64,000 nt of DNA, taken from positions 434,001 through 498,000 of the forward strand of contig JAHBVO010000006.1 in NCBI GenBank assembly GCA_019637435.1, read 5' to 3'. The notes below the pieces were generated by a model. That model had not been told where the DNA came from, searched no databases, and worked only from the letters and a program-made list of their open reading frames with translations. Position 1 is the first letter of the stretch. Each line of letters begins with the position of its first letter. The position numbers and the translations under genes were made by a program. This stretch comes from Candidatus Obscuribacterales bacterium (GTDB lineage Bacteria > Cyanobacteriota > Vampirovibrionia > Obscuribacterales > Obscuribacteraceae). Shown piece by piece: positions 44,174 to 54,400 of the stretch.

Positions 44174-45916
44174 TTGCCCGAAAAACAAACAACCCACGCT
44201 CTGCAAGGTCACGTAAAGCACCAGGGACTACCGGTTTCCGGCGTCACGGTCCGAGTGTTTTCCGCCTACGCGGTCGCTATGTCAAGCTCGATGCGGTCGG
44301 ACCCTCCGATTGCCGAGGCGACAACGGGCAGCAAAGGCGAATACTCGTTTCAGCTGCCGACCGGCAATTACGTCGTAGAATTCATTCCTAGCTCACGAAC
44401 CCGATTCTTGAAGGAGCGAGCGAGCGATGTTGAGCTTTACAACAACGTCACCTGCAACATAGCGCTTACAACCGGACAGCTGCTTACGGGCTCAGTCACG
44501 ACAAACAACGGCAAGAAACTCAAGGATAGCCAGGTTGTAGCTCTGGGTATTGAACCGACACCGTACTCGGCGACCAGCCCGATCGCTCAAGATGGTACGT
44601 TCACACTCGTTTTACCCAGAGGCAAATTTCACATCGCATCTCGACACGAATCGGACGACGCCGGAAATGCTGAGTTCAAAGGAGAAAACGGCTCCTTTTC
44701 GTATCCATACATCTGCACGCAAGTACAAGTTGTGGACCTGGTGGTCGATGGCGAGCTGGATTTGACGCTTCCGGAACTCGTGTTGTTCAAAGGTGAAATT
44801 CATGATGTTTTCGGTCAGCCGATCCACGGAGCAACGATTAAGTTTCACCCGATAATCAGTTCCGATCAAATCGTCGTTCGTGAATTGAGTTTAAACGCTC
44901 AATGCAAGAGCGATCTGGACGGTTGTTTCAAAATCTGGCTCGAGCAGGGCACCTACGAGCTTGAAATTATCCCGGTCGCATCGGCCACGCATTTTGGTTT
45001 GAAGGAAACGAACATTCGAGTTCAGAGCGACATCTCGCGAAAGTTTGTCCTTGAAGAAGGGCATAAATTGCAAGGACTCGTCACCTTTGAAGACGAACCG
45101 CTCGGTAGTTGTTTTGTTCACGTTCAAGATGTGGACGGCAATAAAGAGTTTATGGCGAAATCCGACGAAGAGGGTAAGTTCCAGCTCGGAGTGCCGCGAG
45201 GCGACTACAAAATAGTGGTTGTTGCCAATCCGAAGAGCGCACCGACTGTCACTATAGATGGTGCCGAACACGCGGGCATCGCGCCATGGGCAAAAATTAT
45301 CACCGTTGAAGGCGACATGAAAATACCGGTCGATCTCCGCTCCGGAACTGCGTTAAGGGGAAGAGTCCGCGATGACTCCGGTCAAGCTAGAGCGGGAATG
45401 AAGATTTCTGTTTTTCCTGACAACAAAAAAGCATTGAACGCTGAGACAGCGAACTGGAATCTAGCCATAGCTCATTCGGTAACTGACGCGGACGGCAGAT
45501 ATTCTATTTTTTTATCGCCGGATTCCTATCTCATTGTGGTTCACAAAGATTTCGAAAATGCCACACGGATTGAAGTGGCAGCCGAGCCGGTAAACCTGGA
45601 TATCACCTGGCACGGCTGGTGCCAGATCAAATTCGAGGTGGTTGGCGATGACGGAGCACGCGTGCCGCGCTGCAAAATGGAATACTACCCTTACGGAGAG
45701 CGGGAAGAGGACCTTGCAGAATCGGCGAATCTGCCTCGCGGCTACGTGTTGACGGATGAAGACGGGCGCTGCCAGGTGACGATACCGCAAGGCGTGTATA
45801 CCTTCAAATTCAACCCGCCAAGTTCCGGCTCATATGAGCCAAAAGATATCCGTCAGCTGTCAATCAGCTCTGATATCAGTCGCAAACTCGTGCTCGGATT
45901 GAAAAACCGGTCTTGA
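44174..45916 (+). CDS. Carboxypeptidase-regulatory-like (beta-sandwich) repeat protein
   Basis: 580 residues built of about six Ig-like/CarboxypepD-reg beta sandwiches, each with a G-x-V opening and a D-G-x-(F/Y)-x-(L/I)-x-L-P-x-G-x-Y pattern (GEYSFQLPTGNYVVEF, GTFTLVLPRGKFHIAS, GKFQLGVPRGDYKIVV, GRYSIFLSPDSYLIVV, GRCQVTIPQGVYTFKF). No signal peptide or membrane helix is visible, which is odd for this usually extracellular fold. An in-frame TGA at 44165 forces the start to TTG 44174 or later; GGTGAT precedes it. Ligand unknown. Confidence 0.8.
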   Translation: MPEKQTTHALQGHVKHQGLPVSGVTVRVFSAYAVAMSSSMRSDPPIAEATTGSKGEYSFQLPTGNYVVEFIPSSRTRFLKERASDVELYNNVTCNIALTTGQLLTGSVTTNNGKKLKDSQVVALGIEPTPYSATSPIAQDGTFTLVLPRGKFHIASRHESDDAGNAEFKGENGSFSYPYICTQVQVVDLVVDGELDLTLPELVLFKGEIHDVFGQPIHGATIKFHPIISSDQIVVRELSLNAQCKSDLDGCFKIWLEQGTYELEIIPVASATHFGLKETNIRVQSDISRKFVLEEGHKLQGLVTFEDEPLGSCFVHVQDVDGNKEFMAKSDEEGKFQLGVPRGDYKIVVVANPKSAPTVTIDGAEHAGIAPWAKIITVEGDMKIPVDLRSGTALRGRVRDDSGQARAGMKISVFPDNKKALNAETANWNLAIAHSVTDADGRYSIFLSPDSYLIVVHKDFENATRIEVAAEPVNLDITWHGWCQIKFEVVGDDGARVPRCKMEYYPYGEREEDLAESANLPRGYVLTDEDGRCQVTIPQGVYTFKFNPPSSGSYEPKDIRQLSISSDISRKLVLGLKNRS

Positions 45917-46084
45917 TTTGCGAAGCCGTTCGCACGGGCCGCTTTACGAAATACTGTCCTAAGTTATAGAGTAGGATCGTAAGCTGATCGAACTTGCGAT
46001 ATTATTCAAGTCGGACAAACTTCATTTTTCGGAATCTCTCACTTAGTACACCAGTCCTATATACACCTCATAGAGGGCGCATCG

Positions 46085-46690
46085 GTGGTTGACAACTTCC
46101 AGAAGAGAAAGCGGCCCAAGGTACCTACAAGTCCCTGGGATATTCTGGTTGCGTCCGTTGAACAGTCTATGGATCAGGGAAAGTGGGACGAGTCCGAGTA
46201 TCTCGCGCTCTCAGCGCTGGAAGAAGCGGAGTGTTTCGAACCGGACGACCGGCGGCTCGGCATCACGCTAGAACTTCTTTCCGAAATTTACTACATGACC
46301 CAAGAGTATTATCGAGGCGCGCCCGTCATAAGGCGTTTGCTTCAGATGTATATTCGCTGCCTCGGTCCGGATCACCTGGACACCGGCACGGTCACGCACA
46401 ACGCAGCCATGCTTTATCACTCATGGGCGAAGTACGACGAAGCAGAACCGTTCTACGTACAGGCGCTTCGCATCAAGAAAAACCGCTTGGGACGCGCCCA
46501 CCCGCAGGTGATGACGCTTCTCGGTCACTACATCCAACTCCTGTACCAAACCAATCGCGTCAAAGAAGCCGAAGAACTGAAAGCGACAGCAATCGCAGTT
46601 TCCTCCGGACGCTTCACGCGTTCCGGCCAGTGGAAAGCGATGCCACCGCCGCAAGACGCAGCCCTCGCCGGCAAGAAAGACGAAGAGTAG
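46085..46690 (+). CDS. TPR protein
   Basis: 201 residues with three kinesin-light-chain-like TPR units (WDESEYLALSALEEAECF, YYRGAPVIRRLLQMYIRCLG, YDEAEPFYVQALRIKKNRLG), each ending with the G-x-(D/A)-H turn typical of this genome's TPR proteins. No export signal. The start is GTG 46085 with GAGG eight nt upstream. A bulged hairpin that may be its terminator follows at 46731. Confidence 0.8.
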   Translation: MVDNFQKRKRPKVPTSPWDILVASVEQSMDQGKWDESEYLALSALEEAECFEPDDRRLGITLELLSEIYYMTQEYYRGAPVIRRLLQMYIRCLGPDHLDTGTVTHNAAMLYHSWAKYDEAEPFYVQALRIKKNRLGRAHPQVMTLLGHYIQLLYQTNRVKEAEELKATAIAVSSGRFTRSGQWKAMPPPQDAALAGKKDEE

Positions 46691-46730
46691 GAAGAAAAAG
46701 ATATCCTACTATAACTTCTAAGAGCTGACA

Positions 46731-46780
46731 AGCCCCGAGAGCGCCTCAGGACAAACGTTTCGGGCTCACCTTCTTTCTTC
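46731..46780 (+). terminator. Possible terminator after the TPR gene
   Basis: AGCCC(C)GA at 46731-46738 pairs with TCGGGCT at 46760-46766 with one bulged C; a pyrimidine run (TTCTTTCTTC) follows. Otherwise the convergent region 46691-46939 holds nothing recognised. Confidence 0.35.
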
Positions 46781-46939
46781 GAGGTCGCTCTTGTCTATCA
46801 GGCGATGCCGGAATTTGGAAAATCCGGCATTCTGTCGTAGACACTTACGGATCCGACCTCTCAGCGGACTACGTTTGACTGGCAAGTGTGCAGGATATGA
46901 TCATCTTTGCATCGATTTCGGATCGGATTTCTGCACATT

Positions 46940-47027
46940 CGAACCTCAGTCGCCGATTAGGCGAACCTCAGTCGCCGATTAGGCGAACCTCAGTCGCCGA
47001 TTAGGCGAACCGCAGTCGCCGATTAAG
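46940..47027. repeat. Four 22-bp tandem repeats starting at a stop codon
   Basis: Units at 46940, 46962, 46984 and 47006; three are identical and the fourth differs at two positions. Read on the minus strand each unit begins TAATCGGCGACTG, and the TAA of the first is the stop codon of the RlpA-like gene. Within the array the plus strand has a small hairpin, TCGCC-GATTA-GGCGA, once per unit junction. Because 22 is not a multiple of three, successive TAAs fall in different frames. Confidence 0.9.
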
Positions 47028-48375
47028 CGTTCACGCCGCGCTCACGAGAGATGCGACGAACATCAGACTGAACTTTGCGACGGTAATCGCCGTGAATGTT
47101 GCGCCTGTCTTTGCCCCATTTGCCTTCCTCGGGAATACTCTCAACTTGAAATTTCAAGTTCTTGACCGTGTAGCCCATTCCGATTGCATCCGATGCACCT
47201 TGCGAAAGATCAATGACGCGGCTGTGAACTTTCTCGCCGCTACCGTCCGGACGCTCAACTTTTCTGCCGGCGAAGGGACCATGATCGGTAACGACCACGC
47301 GAATTTCTCTGCCATTATCCGGGTTAGTCACTTTCAGCACTGTGCCGAAAGGGAATTCTCTGCTGGCTGCAGTCAACTCGTACTTGTTGAACGGCAGTCC
47401 TGATGCCGTTTCACGTCCACTCCTGTACATAGAAGTCGTCCCTTCGAATCGATCTCCTTCGTTGTATCTCTTCAGAAACGGGCTCTTGAAGGCGCCTTCG
47501 GGTTTCTCACGAGAGGGACTGGAGTCATCGCTTCTTGGTTCTGGATTGACAGTAGGCTCCGGATTTATATCCGGTCGCCGCTCAGGCTTAGGCGCAGGTT
47601 CCTCCCGACGATGCGGAGCCGGCTTCTCATCCCGCTCTCGGCGAGGACGCTTATGTTCGGGTTGAGCGCTTGGCTCCAATTCCGCCGAGGTCAAACGCTC
47701 GCGAATGCGATTGCGAAGACCCTCGTCTTGAATTGAATTCAAAACCTTTTCAACGTTTTGCTGCGTCAAAAGCGCGTCTCCGCGGCTCAGAACATTGCCG
47801 TCACCATGTTCAGGATTAGATTTCCATTCTGATTTCAGAGCATTCGTAAAAGCCTTCTTTTCATCATGACTAAAACCATCTCCGAGAAGACGTGATGAAA
47901 CCTGGTGATAGCCTTCTCTTTTACGAACCTTCGCCGCGTCGAGTGTGTTGGTTTTCAGTTCGGCTGCCACCGCCGCCGGTGCGTCCTCCGGCTTCACAAC
48001 TTCCGGTGCGGCAGTCCGTGCATCTCCCGGATCGGCTTCTCTGGGCGGCATGGCTTTCTTTCCGGGTTCCTCGGTGGAACCGGCTAAGACATTACCTTTC
48101 TCATCAGTTACGGCGACGTCCGGCAGAGTGATACCATCTCTTTTCGCGAACGCACCCATGATATCCACAGGTTTGCCGGCAGCAAGATCCGCGACCGAGT
48201 TCGAGTCGAATTCCGGCAGTTTTCCAGTCGGGCCGAGTTCGCAGCGAGGGTCGTATTTGAAAACATCTTTGACTTGCGCAGGGTCGGCAAGGTCGACTCC
48301 AAGATTGGTTGCGCCACTTTTGGGCGTGTTTACCTCAGCGACACCGTCGCTGTGCTTCTGCACTTCAGATCCCAT
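47023..48375 (-). CDS. RlpA-like double-psi beta-barrel protein
   Basis: 450 residues. The C-terminal third (about 300-410) matches the RlpA-like barrel: TTSMYRSGRETASGLPFNKY, GTVLKVTNPDNGREIRVVVT, DHGPFAGRK and RVIDLSQGASDAIGM. RlpA proteins bind or cleave peptidoglycan lacking stem peptides; the Asp in VVTDHGPF is at the usual active-site place. The N-terminal 300 residues are charged and partly disordered, with a Pro/Glu/Arg-rich linker. No signal peptide is visible, which is unusual for this family. Its stop codon is part of a tandem repeat. Confidence 0.8.
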   Translation of the reverse strand: MGSEVQKHSDGVAEVNTPKSGATNLGVDLADPAQVKDVFKYDPRCELGPTGKLPEFDSNSVADLAAGKPVDIMGAFAKRDGITLPDVAVTDEKGNVLAGSTEEPGKKAMPPREADPGDARTAAPEVVKPEDAPAAVAAELKTNTLDAAKVRKREGYHQVSSRLLGDGFSHDEKKAFTNALKSEWKSNPEHGDGNVLSRGDALLTQQNVEKVLNSIQDEGLRNRIRERLTSAELEPSAQPEHKRPRRERDEKPAPHRREEPAPKPERRPDINPEPTVNPEPRSDDSSPSREKPEGAFKSPFLKRYNEGDRFEGTTSMYRSGRETASGLPFNKYELTAASREFPFGTVLKVTNPDNGREIRVVVTDHGPFAGRKVERPDGSGEKVHSRVIDLSQGASDAIGMGYTVKNLKFQVESIPEEGKWGKDRRNIHGDYRRKVQSDVRRISRERGVNA

Positions 48376-48529
48376 AAGGGTGAGACCTCAATATTCATGG
48401 TAAGGGGGGGTCGGGCACCATTCAAGATAACAACCCATCGTTACCGCGCCGTGACATAAGCAGCGCGCAAGCTTCCCGAAACCAGAGCCTGTCCCTTTCT
48501 TCCCGTTCTCTTACTGCTCCGACAGATTT

Positions 48530-48563
48530 GACCAAACGAAAAACCCGGGCAACAGCCCAGGTT
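48530..48563 (-). terminator. Strong intrinsic terminator closing the rpoB-containing operon
   Basis: On the minus strand AACCTGGGC, loop TGTT, GCCCGGGTT (nine pairs, one G-U) is followed by TTTCGTTT. It lies 200 bp beyond the stop at 48763. The rest of 48376-48762 has no supported gene; a second inverted repeat, TCGGTTT-A-AAACCGA, is at 48612-48626. Confidence 0.8.
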
Positions 48564-48762
48564 CTTCTCTACCCCTCAGTGATTAAGTCTTCGATACCCC
48601 AACCAGTCGAATCGGTTTAAAACCGAATCGAATCTTGGTCCAGGTCCGCACACGCGACGAGTCCCTTACCTCATCGCATATGCAAATTCCTTCAGGTGCG
48701 CTTAATTGCGCTTTCTACCGGTTCAAAACGAAATTCGCTTTGATAGCATTGAGTCTGTTCTC

Positions 48763-49569
48763 TTACGCAGTGATTGCGTGCGGCGTAACCGGCACAACAC
48801 CTGCTGCAGGAACGAATGTGCCTTCCGTAACGTTGTCCGCCGTTTGTGGGAACAAGTTGAGAGTGCGACACTCGGCATTCTGCCATTGCGCGCTAATCAT
48901 GCCCTTCTTGTAGAGTTCTTGATGCGTTGCGAAGAAGCAATATTTTGCCAAACTCGAATTCGACATTTGAGCGATCTTCGCTTGCAGAGCGGCTTGCGAC
49001 TCATCGTCTCTAGTGACGATTAACAGCATCTCGCAGCCTGCCTCAACTATTGACTTTTCCAGACCTGCAAGAGTTGCATCATCGCAATCAGGATTGTTCG
49101 CGATGCCGATATCATATGCGATACCATTGCATTGGAATGAAACCTTTGCGTCTAGATGGAATTTCGCTTTGTCTTCGCCTTTAACCGTCGACCATTTGAT
49201 GTCAGAGGCTTTGCCTTCGTTTTTCGCGATTAGATAAAGCATTCTGATGTTGGCGACTTCGAGGTGATGACGCTGCCAATTCGCATCGAAGCGATCGGTA
49301 TCATCTTGCTCTTTGCCGGATACGCTCTTCGCCATCGGAGAGAGCATGTAGACGAGCGGTTTGGTCGGCGTCGTCCACCACGGCAATTTGGTTCCGTGAC
49401 GGTGACAGAGAAGATAATCGAGATAAAAGAGTTTTCTGAGACGATCTCTGATCAAGACTGGTTTGTCTTCTTCAGTGATGAACCACGAAATATGTTTTTC
49501 CAACAAAACTTCGTGCTCATCTATCAAATTGAAGATGAGATGGTCTCTGTCATTGAGCTGAATAGCCAT
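48763..49569 (-). CDS. Replication-relaxation-like winged-helix protein
   Basis: 268 residues. The N-terminal part (LNDRDHLIFNLIDEHEVLLE, IRDRLRKLFYLDYLLCHRHG) has the winged-helix pattern of the replication-relaxation family, which is best known on plasmids and conjugative elements. The C-terminal half looks nuclease- or ligand-domain-like (FHLDAKVSFQCNGIAYDIGI, LLIVTRDDES) but no active site was identified. The tail is hydrophobic and Pro-rich. It is the last gene of the operon containing the divergent rpoB, and 59 bp separate it from the preceding gene. No relaxase or mobilisation genes are nearby. Confidence 0.6.
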   Translation of the reverse strand: MAIQLNDRDHLIFNLIDEHEVLLEKHISWFITEEDKPVLIRDRLRKLFYLDYLLCHRHGTKLPWWTTPTKPLVYMLSPMAKSVSGKEQDDTDRFDANWQRHHLEVANIRMLYLIAKNEGKASDIKWSTVKGEDKAKFHLDAKVSFQCNGIAYDIGIANNPDCDDATLAGLEKSIVEAGCEMLLIVTRDDESQAALQAKIAQMSNSSLAKYCFFATHQELYKKGMISAQWQNAECRTLNLFPQTADNVTEGTFVPAAGVVPVTPHAITA

Positions 49570-49628
49570 TACTGCCTCGCTGGGGGTGTTTTTTTTCTGA
49601 AGGGTTTTACTGAGTGGTTTAAAAAAAA

Positions 49629-50390
49629 CTAGCGGGTAGGTACTTGTCCGCCAACGCGTTTGATTTCTTCGATAGAAGGATTGCCTTTTACGTATTGCTG
49701 CAGAGCGTCTGTCTGCTGCCTCATGTGGACGTGATATTTCATTCTCAAGTCAGTGTCCAGAGCATAAATCCGCTTGTTGAGTTCTTTCAAACCCTTCGCT
49801 CTGTTGTGAATCGAGTCCAACCCTTCTTCTAACTCCTCCATAGTTTTCGCTGCGGGTCTGGGTTTTATCAGGTCCTCGTATACCGATGCTGAGTCCGCGT
49901 ACCAATCGGCTACTAAGTTGACATAGTCTCTTATGTCGGTGGTGCCAGGTGGGAACTCTAACTTTCGGAGAACACCAGCGAGATATCTGTACTTCACAGC
50001 AACTTTCTTCGCGGTGTCTGTCCACTGCTGAACGCGCTCTGCCTCTTGATTGAAACCGCGGGTGAGAATCGCGGATTCACCTTGAGTTTTGCTGTAGCAG
50101 AAAACTGTCTGGTCAAAATTTTCGAACCATCTAACCACCGGATCATTGGGATTTGACATCATCGCCAATGCGCCTTGCTTGCCGAGCGGGTTCTCCGGAA
50201 TCTCGGTCGCTTTGCGAATTCTTTCCTTGGCGGCAGCCGCTTCACGAGCACCGCTATCAGAGTTGAATTCATCGTGCATCGGTTGGGCAGCTACTGCTGC
50301 GAAACCGAATGAGCTTGCTGTCAGCACCACGGCTGCAACTAATGCTGCTGCCACCTTTTTAGTTTTGATGCTGTCTTCGCGTACGCTCAT
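49629..50390 (-). CDS. Exported helical protein of unknown function
   Basis: A signal peptide (KKVAAALVAAVVLTASSFGFA, given here by its ends KKVAA to FGFA, cleavage near AAVAA) is followed by a mostly alpha-helical mature domain of about 215 residues with many charged residues (EELEEGLDSIHNRAKGLKEL). No family is recognised. ATG 50390 has GGAAAG six nt upstream; GTG 50396 is adjacent. 103 bp after the upstream membrane-protein gene and 59 bp before the winged-helix gene, on the same strand. Confidence 0.65.
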   Translation of the reverse strand: MSVREDSIKTKKVAAALVAAVVLTASSFGFAAVAAQPMHDEFNSDSGAREAAAAKERIRKATEIPENPLGKQGALAMMSNPNDPVVRWFENFDQTVFCYSKTQGESAILTRGFNQEAERVQQWTDTAKKVAVKYRYLAGVLRKLEFPPGTTDIRDYVNLVADWYADSASVYEDLIKPRPAAKTMEELEEGLDSIHNRAKGLKELNKRIYALDTDLRMKYHVHMRQQTDALQQYVKGNPSIEEIKRVGGQVPTR

Positions 50391-50493
50391 TTCCACTTTC
50401 CGTTTGTGCTTCCATTCGACATACTTATTTGTATAACGAGTGTCGAACTTTATCTATGTTGTATTCACGTACTTGGCAGCGGTTTTCCGCTCT

Positions 50494-51414
50494 TTAATGT
50501 CCGTACAGTGGATCAACCGGTACGCCACTTCTGCCATTGCTACCGCTCGCTCCAGGCGTTGCCGGAGTATTCGGTCTCGACATGAATGCGTCTTGAACTT
50601 GCGATGGAGCCGGTCTTGATACGTTTTGCGCCGGCGTATCGCTGTTGGCGTTATACGTATTCATTTGAACGATCTTCCAGATGGTGTATGCGGAGAGGAG
50701 AAGCATCATCCCTGCGGCCGCGCCGAATACTCTGGAACCTCCATATGGATTACCCATGACCATCGAGTAGGCAGCCATCGACATGAAGATCGTGGCACTG
50801 ACTACGCCCAGGATAACGAGATAACGCGAGAAGGTCCAAACCGTCGGTAGCGGATGGTCTGGAGTGTAGCCGTAAATGCTATTGTGGTCCGGCTTGGGAT
50901 AACCGTTGCCAGGCGCGTCACTATCGATGAATTTGCGTCCGCCATTGTTGGTCGCTTGTGGATACGGAGCAAGAGCTTCGTTAATCTGTTCCATTTGCGC
51001 ATCAGTCGCGGTAGCTTCAATTGTTTGTTCGCCCGAACGCATATTGACTCCGAGAATGCCCTCGATCTGACTGATGGCGTCGTTGCTCAACGTGTCGGGA
51101 CGAATTGTGGTGACCTGTCTTTCGCCGCGCGCTCCGTTGTGAAAAACACGGACGGTGCTGCGGTCGCGACCTTCACCTGTCGGAAAACTGTGACCGGGAG
51201 TGGCATCAGACGTTCCAGACGGAACATTCTGGGCGCCGCCCGCATCACCAGGGGTGACTGCAGGAGGTGCGGTGCCATCGCCGACCGGTGGTGGCGCAGG
51301 TGGTGCGAACTGAGCGTTTGCGGAGACCGAAAAACCTACGGAGAAGAGCACGGCAACCGCGAGGGCTAAAACGCTTCTCGTCAGGCTGTCCTTGTTTCTC
51401 ATCTTCACTTGCAT
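50494..51414 (-). CDS. Exported protein with two C-terminal membrane helices
   Basis: 306 residues: signal peptide (SVLALAVAVLFSVGFSVSANA), Pro/Gly-rich segment, a small soluble domain (about residues 80-160, DAISQIEGILGVNMRSGEQ), then two adjacent helices (YLVILGVVSATIFMSMAAYS and VFGAAAGMMLLLSAYTIWKI) and a polar tail. The arrangement resembles small subunits of secretion machines, but no homology is established. The start is uncertain: ATG 51414 with GAGGA 10 nt upstream is chosen; GTG 51459 directly abuts the rpoB stop. Confidence 0.65.
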   Translation of the reverse strand: MQVKMRNKDSLTRSVLALAVAVLFSVGFSVSANAQFAPPAPPPVGDGTAPPAVTPGDAGGAQNVPSGTSDATPGHSFPTGEGRDRSTVRVFHNGARGERQVTTIRPDTLSNDAISQIEGILGVNMRSGEQTIEATATDAQMEQINEALAPYPQATNNGGRKFIDSDAPGNGYPKPDHNSIYGYTPDHPLPTVWTFSRYLVILGVVSATIFMSMAAYSMVMGNPYGGSRVFGAAAGMMLLLSAYTIWKIVQMNTYNANSDTPAQNVSRPAPSQVQDAFMSRPNTPATPGASGSNGRSGVPVDPLYGH

Positions 51415-51459
51415 GTCCTTCGTGTCCTCGTAAAATAACTTGTTCGTTTCCTGTCTCAC

Positions 51460-54400
51460 TTATCGGTCTGGAGTCGATCCACCATCATTGCCGCTGGTGT
51501 CGGTTCCAACATGAACTTTTTGAGGTGCTCGTGTGATTGTCATCAGCTCTTGAGCGAGGTTCTGCAATTCACTTAGCGAAGGGAAGTCGAATAATGGATC
51601 TTCCTTGCTGTCGAGCTCCGGTGCTATCAGACTGGACAGCTCAGCAGACGGCGCCGGCTTGGTTTCTTCAACGATTGAGATCTTAAGGTCATCGTCGTCA
51701 GGTCCAAAGAAGCTGTCACCGAGGATGGTGTCAACGAAGTCGTTAACACTTTTTGTACCTGCGGGGCTGACTTCTTGCTCACTACCCTGGAGATTTGCTG
51801 GCTCATCAATGTCATCAATCAAAGACTCCTGTGTGCTGAGTTCGAACTGTGGTTTTCTTCCGTTTCTGCCATTTGTCATGGATGTGATCATCGGCAGTCT
51901 AGGTGCTCTTACAACTGGCTCGTAGTCGCCACCCGGAATTTCGAGAATCTTCTGACCTTCCGCATTTTCGAGCATGTGAACAGAGGACACTTGCAAGGTT
52001 TCTTCCAGGGTCGCGTCCTCCGGAAGCGCGATTCTCGAACAGGTTCTGTCGGGCACTGGTTCGAAACTGTCGACCACTCTTCCGAGCGTGACTTCAAGAC
52101 CGAGACCGCGAATCTCGCAGCAGAGTCCGTCGAAAGCCGCGGTACGGCTGCCGTTTTGAACATTCTTGCCCTGCACCATATCGGTGTAAGCCTGGTGTCT
52201 GCCCTGGATGTCGTCGGCTTTGATGGTCATCATCTCGTGAAGGATGTTTGCCGCACCATAAGCTTGAACAGCCCATACTTCCATTTCGCCCATGCGCTGA
52301 CCGCCGTGGTTGGCTTTTCCGCCGACCGGCTGTTGAGTGACCGCGGCGTAAGGACCACCGAGACCGCAACGAGCGTTGACTTTGTGGAGAACCAACTGGT
52401 TCAGCTTGAGCATGTACTGGCGTCCAACAAGAACTGGTCTGTCGATTTTTTCACCGGTCCTGCCGTCGGTCAGAATGACTTTGCCGTCTTCGCCGAACCA
52501 CTCGTAGCCTGGAGTTTTGCGAACTTCAGCCAGTGCTTCCTTGACCAATCTATATGATGCGTCATCACTGAGAGATTCATCGAATTGGTGAATGCGGTAA
52601 TAGCGATTGAGAATATCGGAGTAGAGTCCGAGCTGAGTATCGAATACCTGTCCGACGTTCATACGGGACGGTACGCCGAGAGAGTTGAGCACCAGGTCGA
52701 CCGGTGTGCCGTCGGGAAGGAAAGGCATATCTTCATCGGGAACAATGTTCGCGACGATACCTTTGTTTCCGTGACGTCCAGCCAGTTTGTCGCCAACTTC
52801 GACCGGGCAGAGTCTTGCGATCAGAACTTCGATTTCGCAGATCACACCAGCTTTCATTTCAGGTGTGGTTTCCGGCGTGAAGATGCGAACGTCGATTACG
52901 CGACCGCCCGAACCATGCGGAACTCTCAAACTGCTATCGCCCATTTCTTCAGCGACCTTTCCGAAGATTGCCTGGAGCAATTCTTCTTCGGAGCTCAATG
53001 CGCGATGCTCTTTTGGTGTCAGTTTCGAAACCAGCACATCGCCCGCTTCGACATAAGCGCCGATCTTTGCGATACCACGCTCATCGAGATGCTCGAGATC
53101 TTTGGATGAAACGTTGGGCAATTCCGGTGTGAGAATTTCAGGTCCTCTCAAAGTTTGATAAACGTTGAGCGAATGTTTTTCGATTTCGATGTGGGTGAGT
53201 TTTTGATCGCGAACGAGACCACGACGGACGACGATAGCATCCTCATAGTTGTAACCGCCCCAGGGCATGAACGCGATTAATAGGTTTCTGCCCAGAGCCA
53301 ATTCACCTTTGTCGATGCCAGGTCCGTCTGCGATGATTTCGCCGGCTTCAACTTTTTGTCCGAGCGAAACCGATGGGCGTTGGTCGAGAATCGTATTCTG
53401 GTTGGTGCGATCGAAACGAGTGAGATTGTAAGCGCGCTTCTCACCGGAAGCTTGCGTGATCTCAATGTTCTGTCCGCTCACTTGAGTGACGGTGCCACCA
53501 CGACGAGCGGTGATTGAATGTCCGGACGAACGAGCTACGATTTTTTCCATGCCCGTTCCAACACGTGGGCGCTCCGGGCGCACCAGCGGTAGAGTTTGGC
53601 GCATCATCCCGCCACCCATCAGGGCGCGTCCCGTATCATCGTGCTCGAGGAATGGGATCAAACCTGAACCAACTGAGAGGAAACCTTGCGGCGTGATCCC
53701 CATCATGTCGACCTGCTCGGGAGTTACCTCGATGAGGCTTTCTCCGCGACGAGCTGCGACCAGCGGTCCGAGAATTTTGCCATCAACACAACGAGTGTCA
53801 GGCGGTGCAAGAGTGTATTTCTTATCGTCGGATGGTGTGAGGAATTGCACTTCATCAAGCAAGTAGCCATTCTTCACTTTGCGATAAGGCACGGTCAAGA
53901 AACCGTCATCATCGATACGGCAATAGCTGGCGAGGTACGAAACCATACCGCAGTTCTTACCTTCAGGCGATTCTACGAGACAGACCCGACCGATTTGCGA
54001 CGGGTGAACGTCACGCATTTCGACAGGTGCTGCGTTCGGATCGATACCGCCAGGTCCGAAGGATGTGATTCTTCTTCTGTGCGAAAGTTCCGAAAGAGGA
54101 TTTTGTTGGTCGAGATACTGAACGAGCGGGTTGCCCGAGAAGTATTTAGTGATTGCGTTGGAGAAAGGTCTCGTGTCGATCAAATCGTTAGGGCTGCCGA
54201 TCTCTTCGTCTTCGTTGAGTTCGAGTTTCATCTTGATCGAACGGGTCATCTGACCGAGAGCCGGGCGAACAGCTTTGAGCATGGTTTCGCCAACACCACG
54301 AAGGTGTCTGTTTTCCAGGGAGTCGATGTGATCGACAAAACCCATATCTGAAGGAAGACCGAGGAGATACTCGATTGCTGCCATCAAATCGGAAGGGCTG

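Noticed and set aside
46940..47027. CRISPR-like array
   Set aside because: The 22-bp units are directly adjacent with no spacers, and no cas gene is present.
48635..49023. Plus-strand frames of 92 and 105 codons near the end of the winged-helix gene
   Set aside because: They overlap antisense the well-formed minus-strand gene and have no supporting signal.
48763..51414. An integrated plasmid or conjugative element
   Set aside because: Only one protein hints at a plasmid family; there is no relaxase, coupling protein, integrase, attachment repeat or composition shift.
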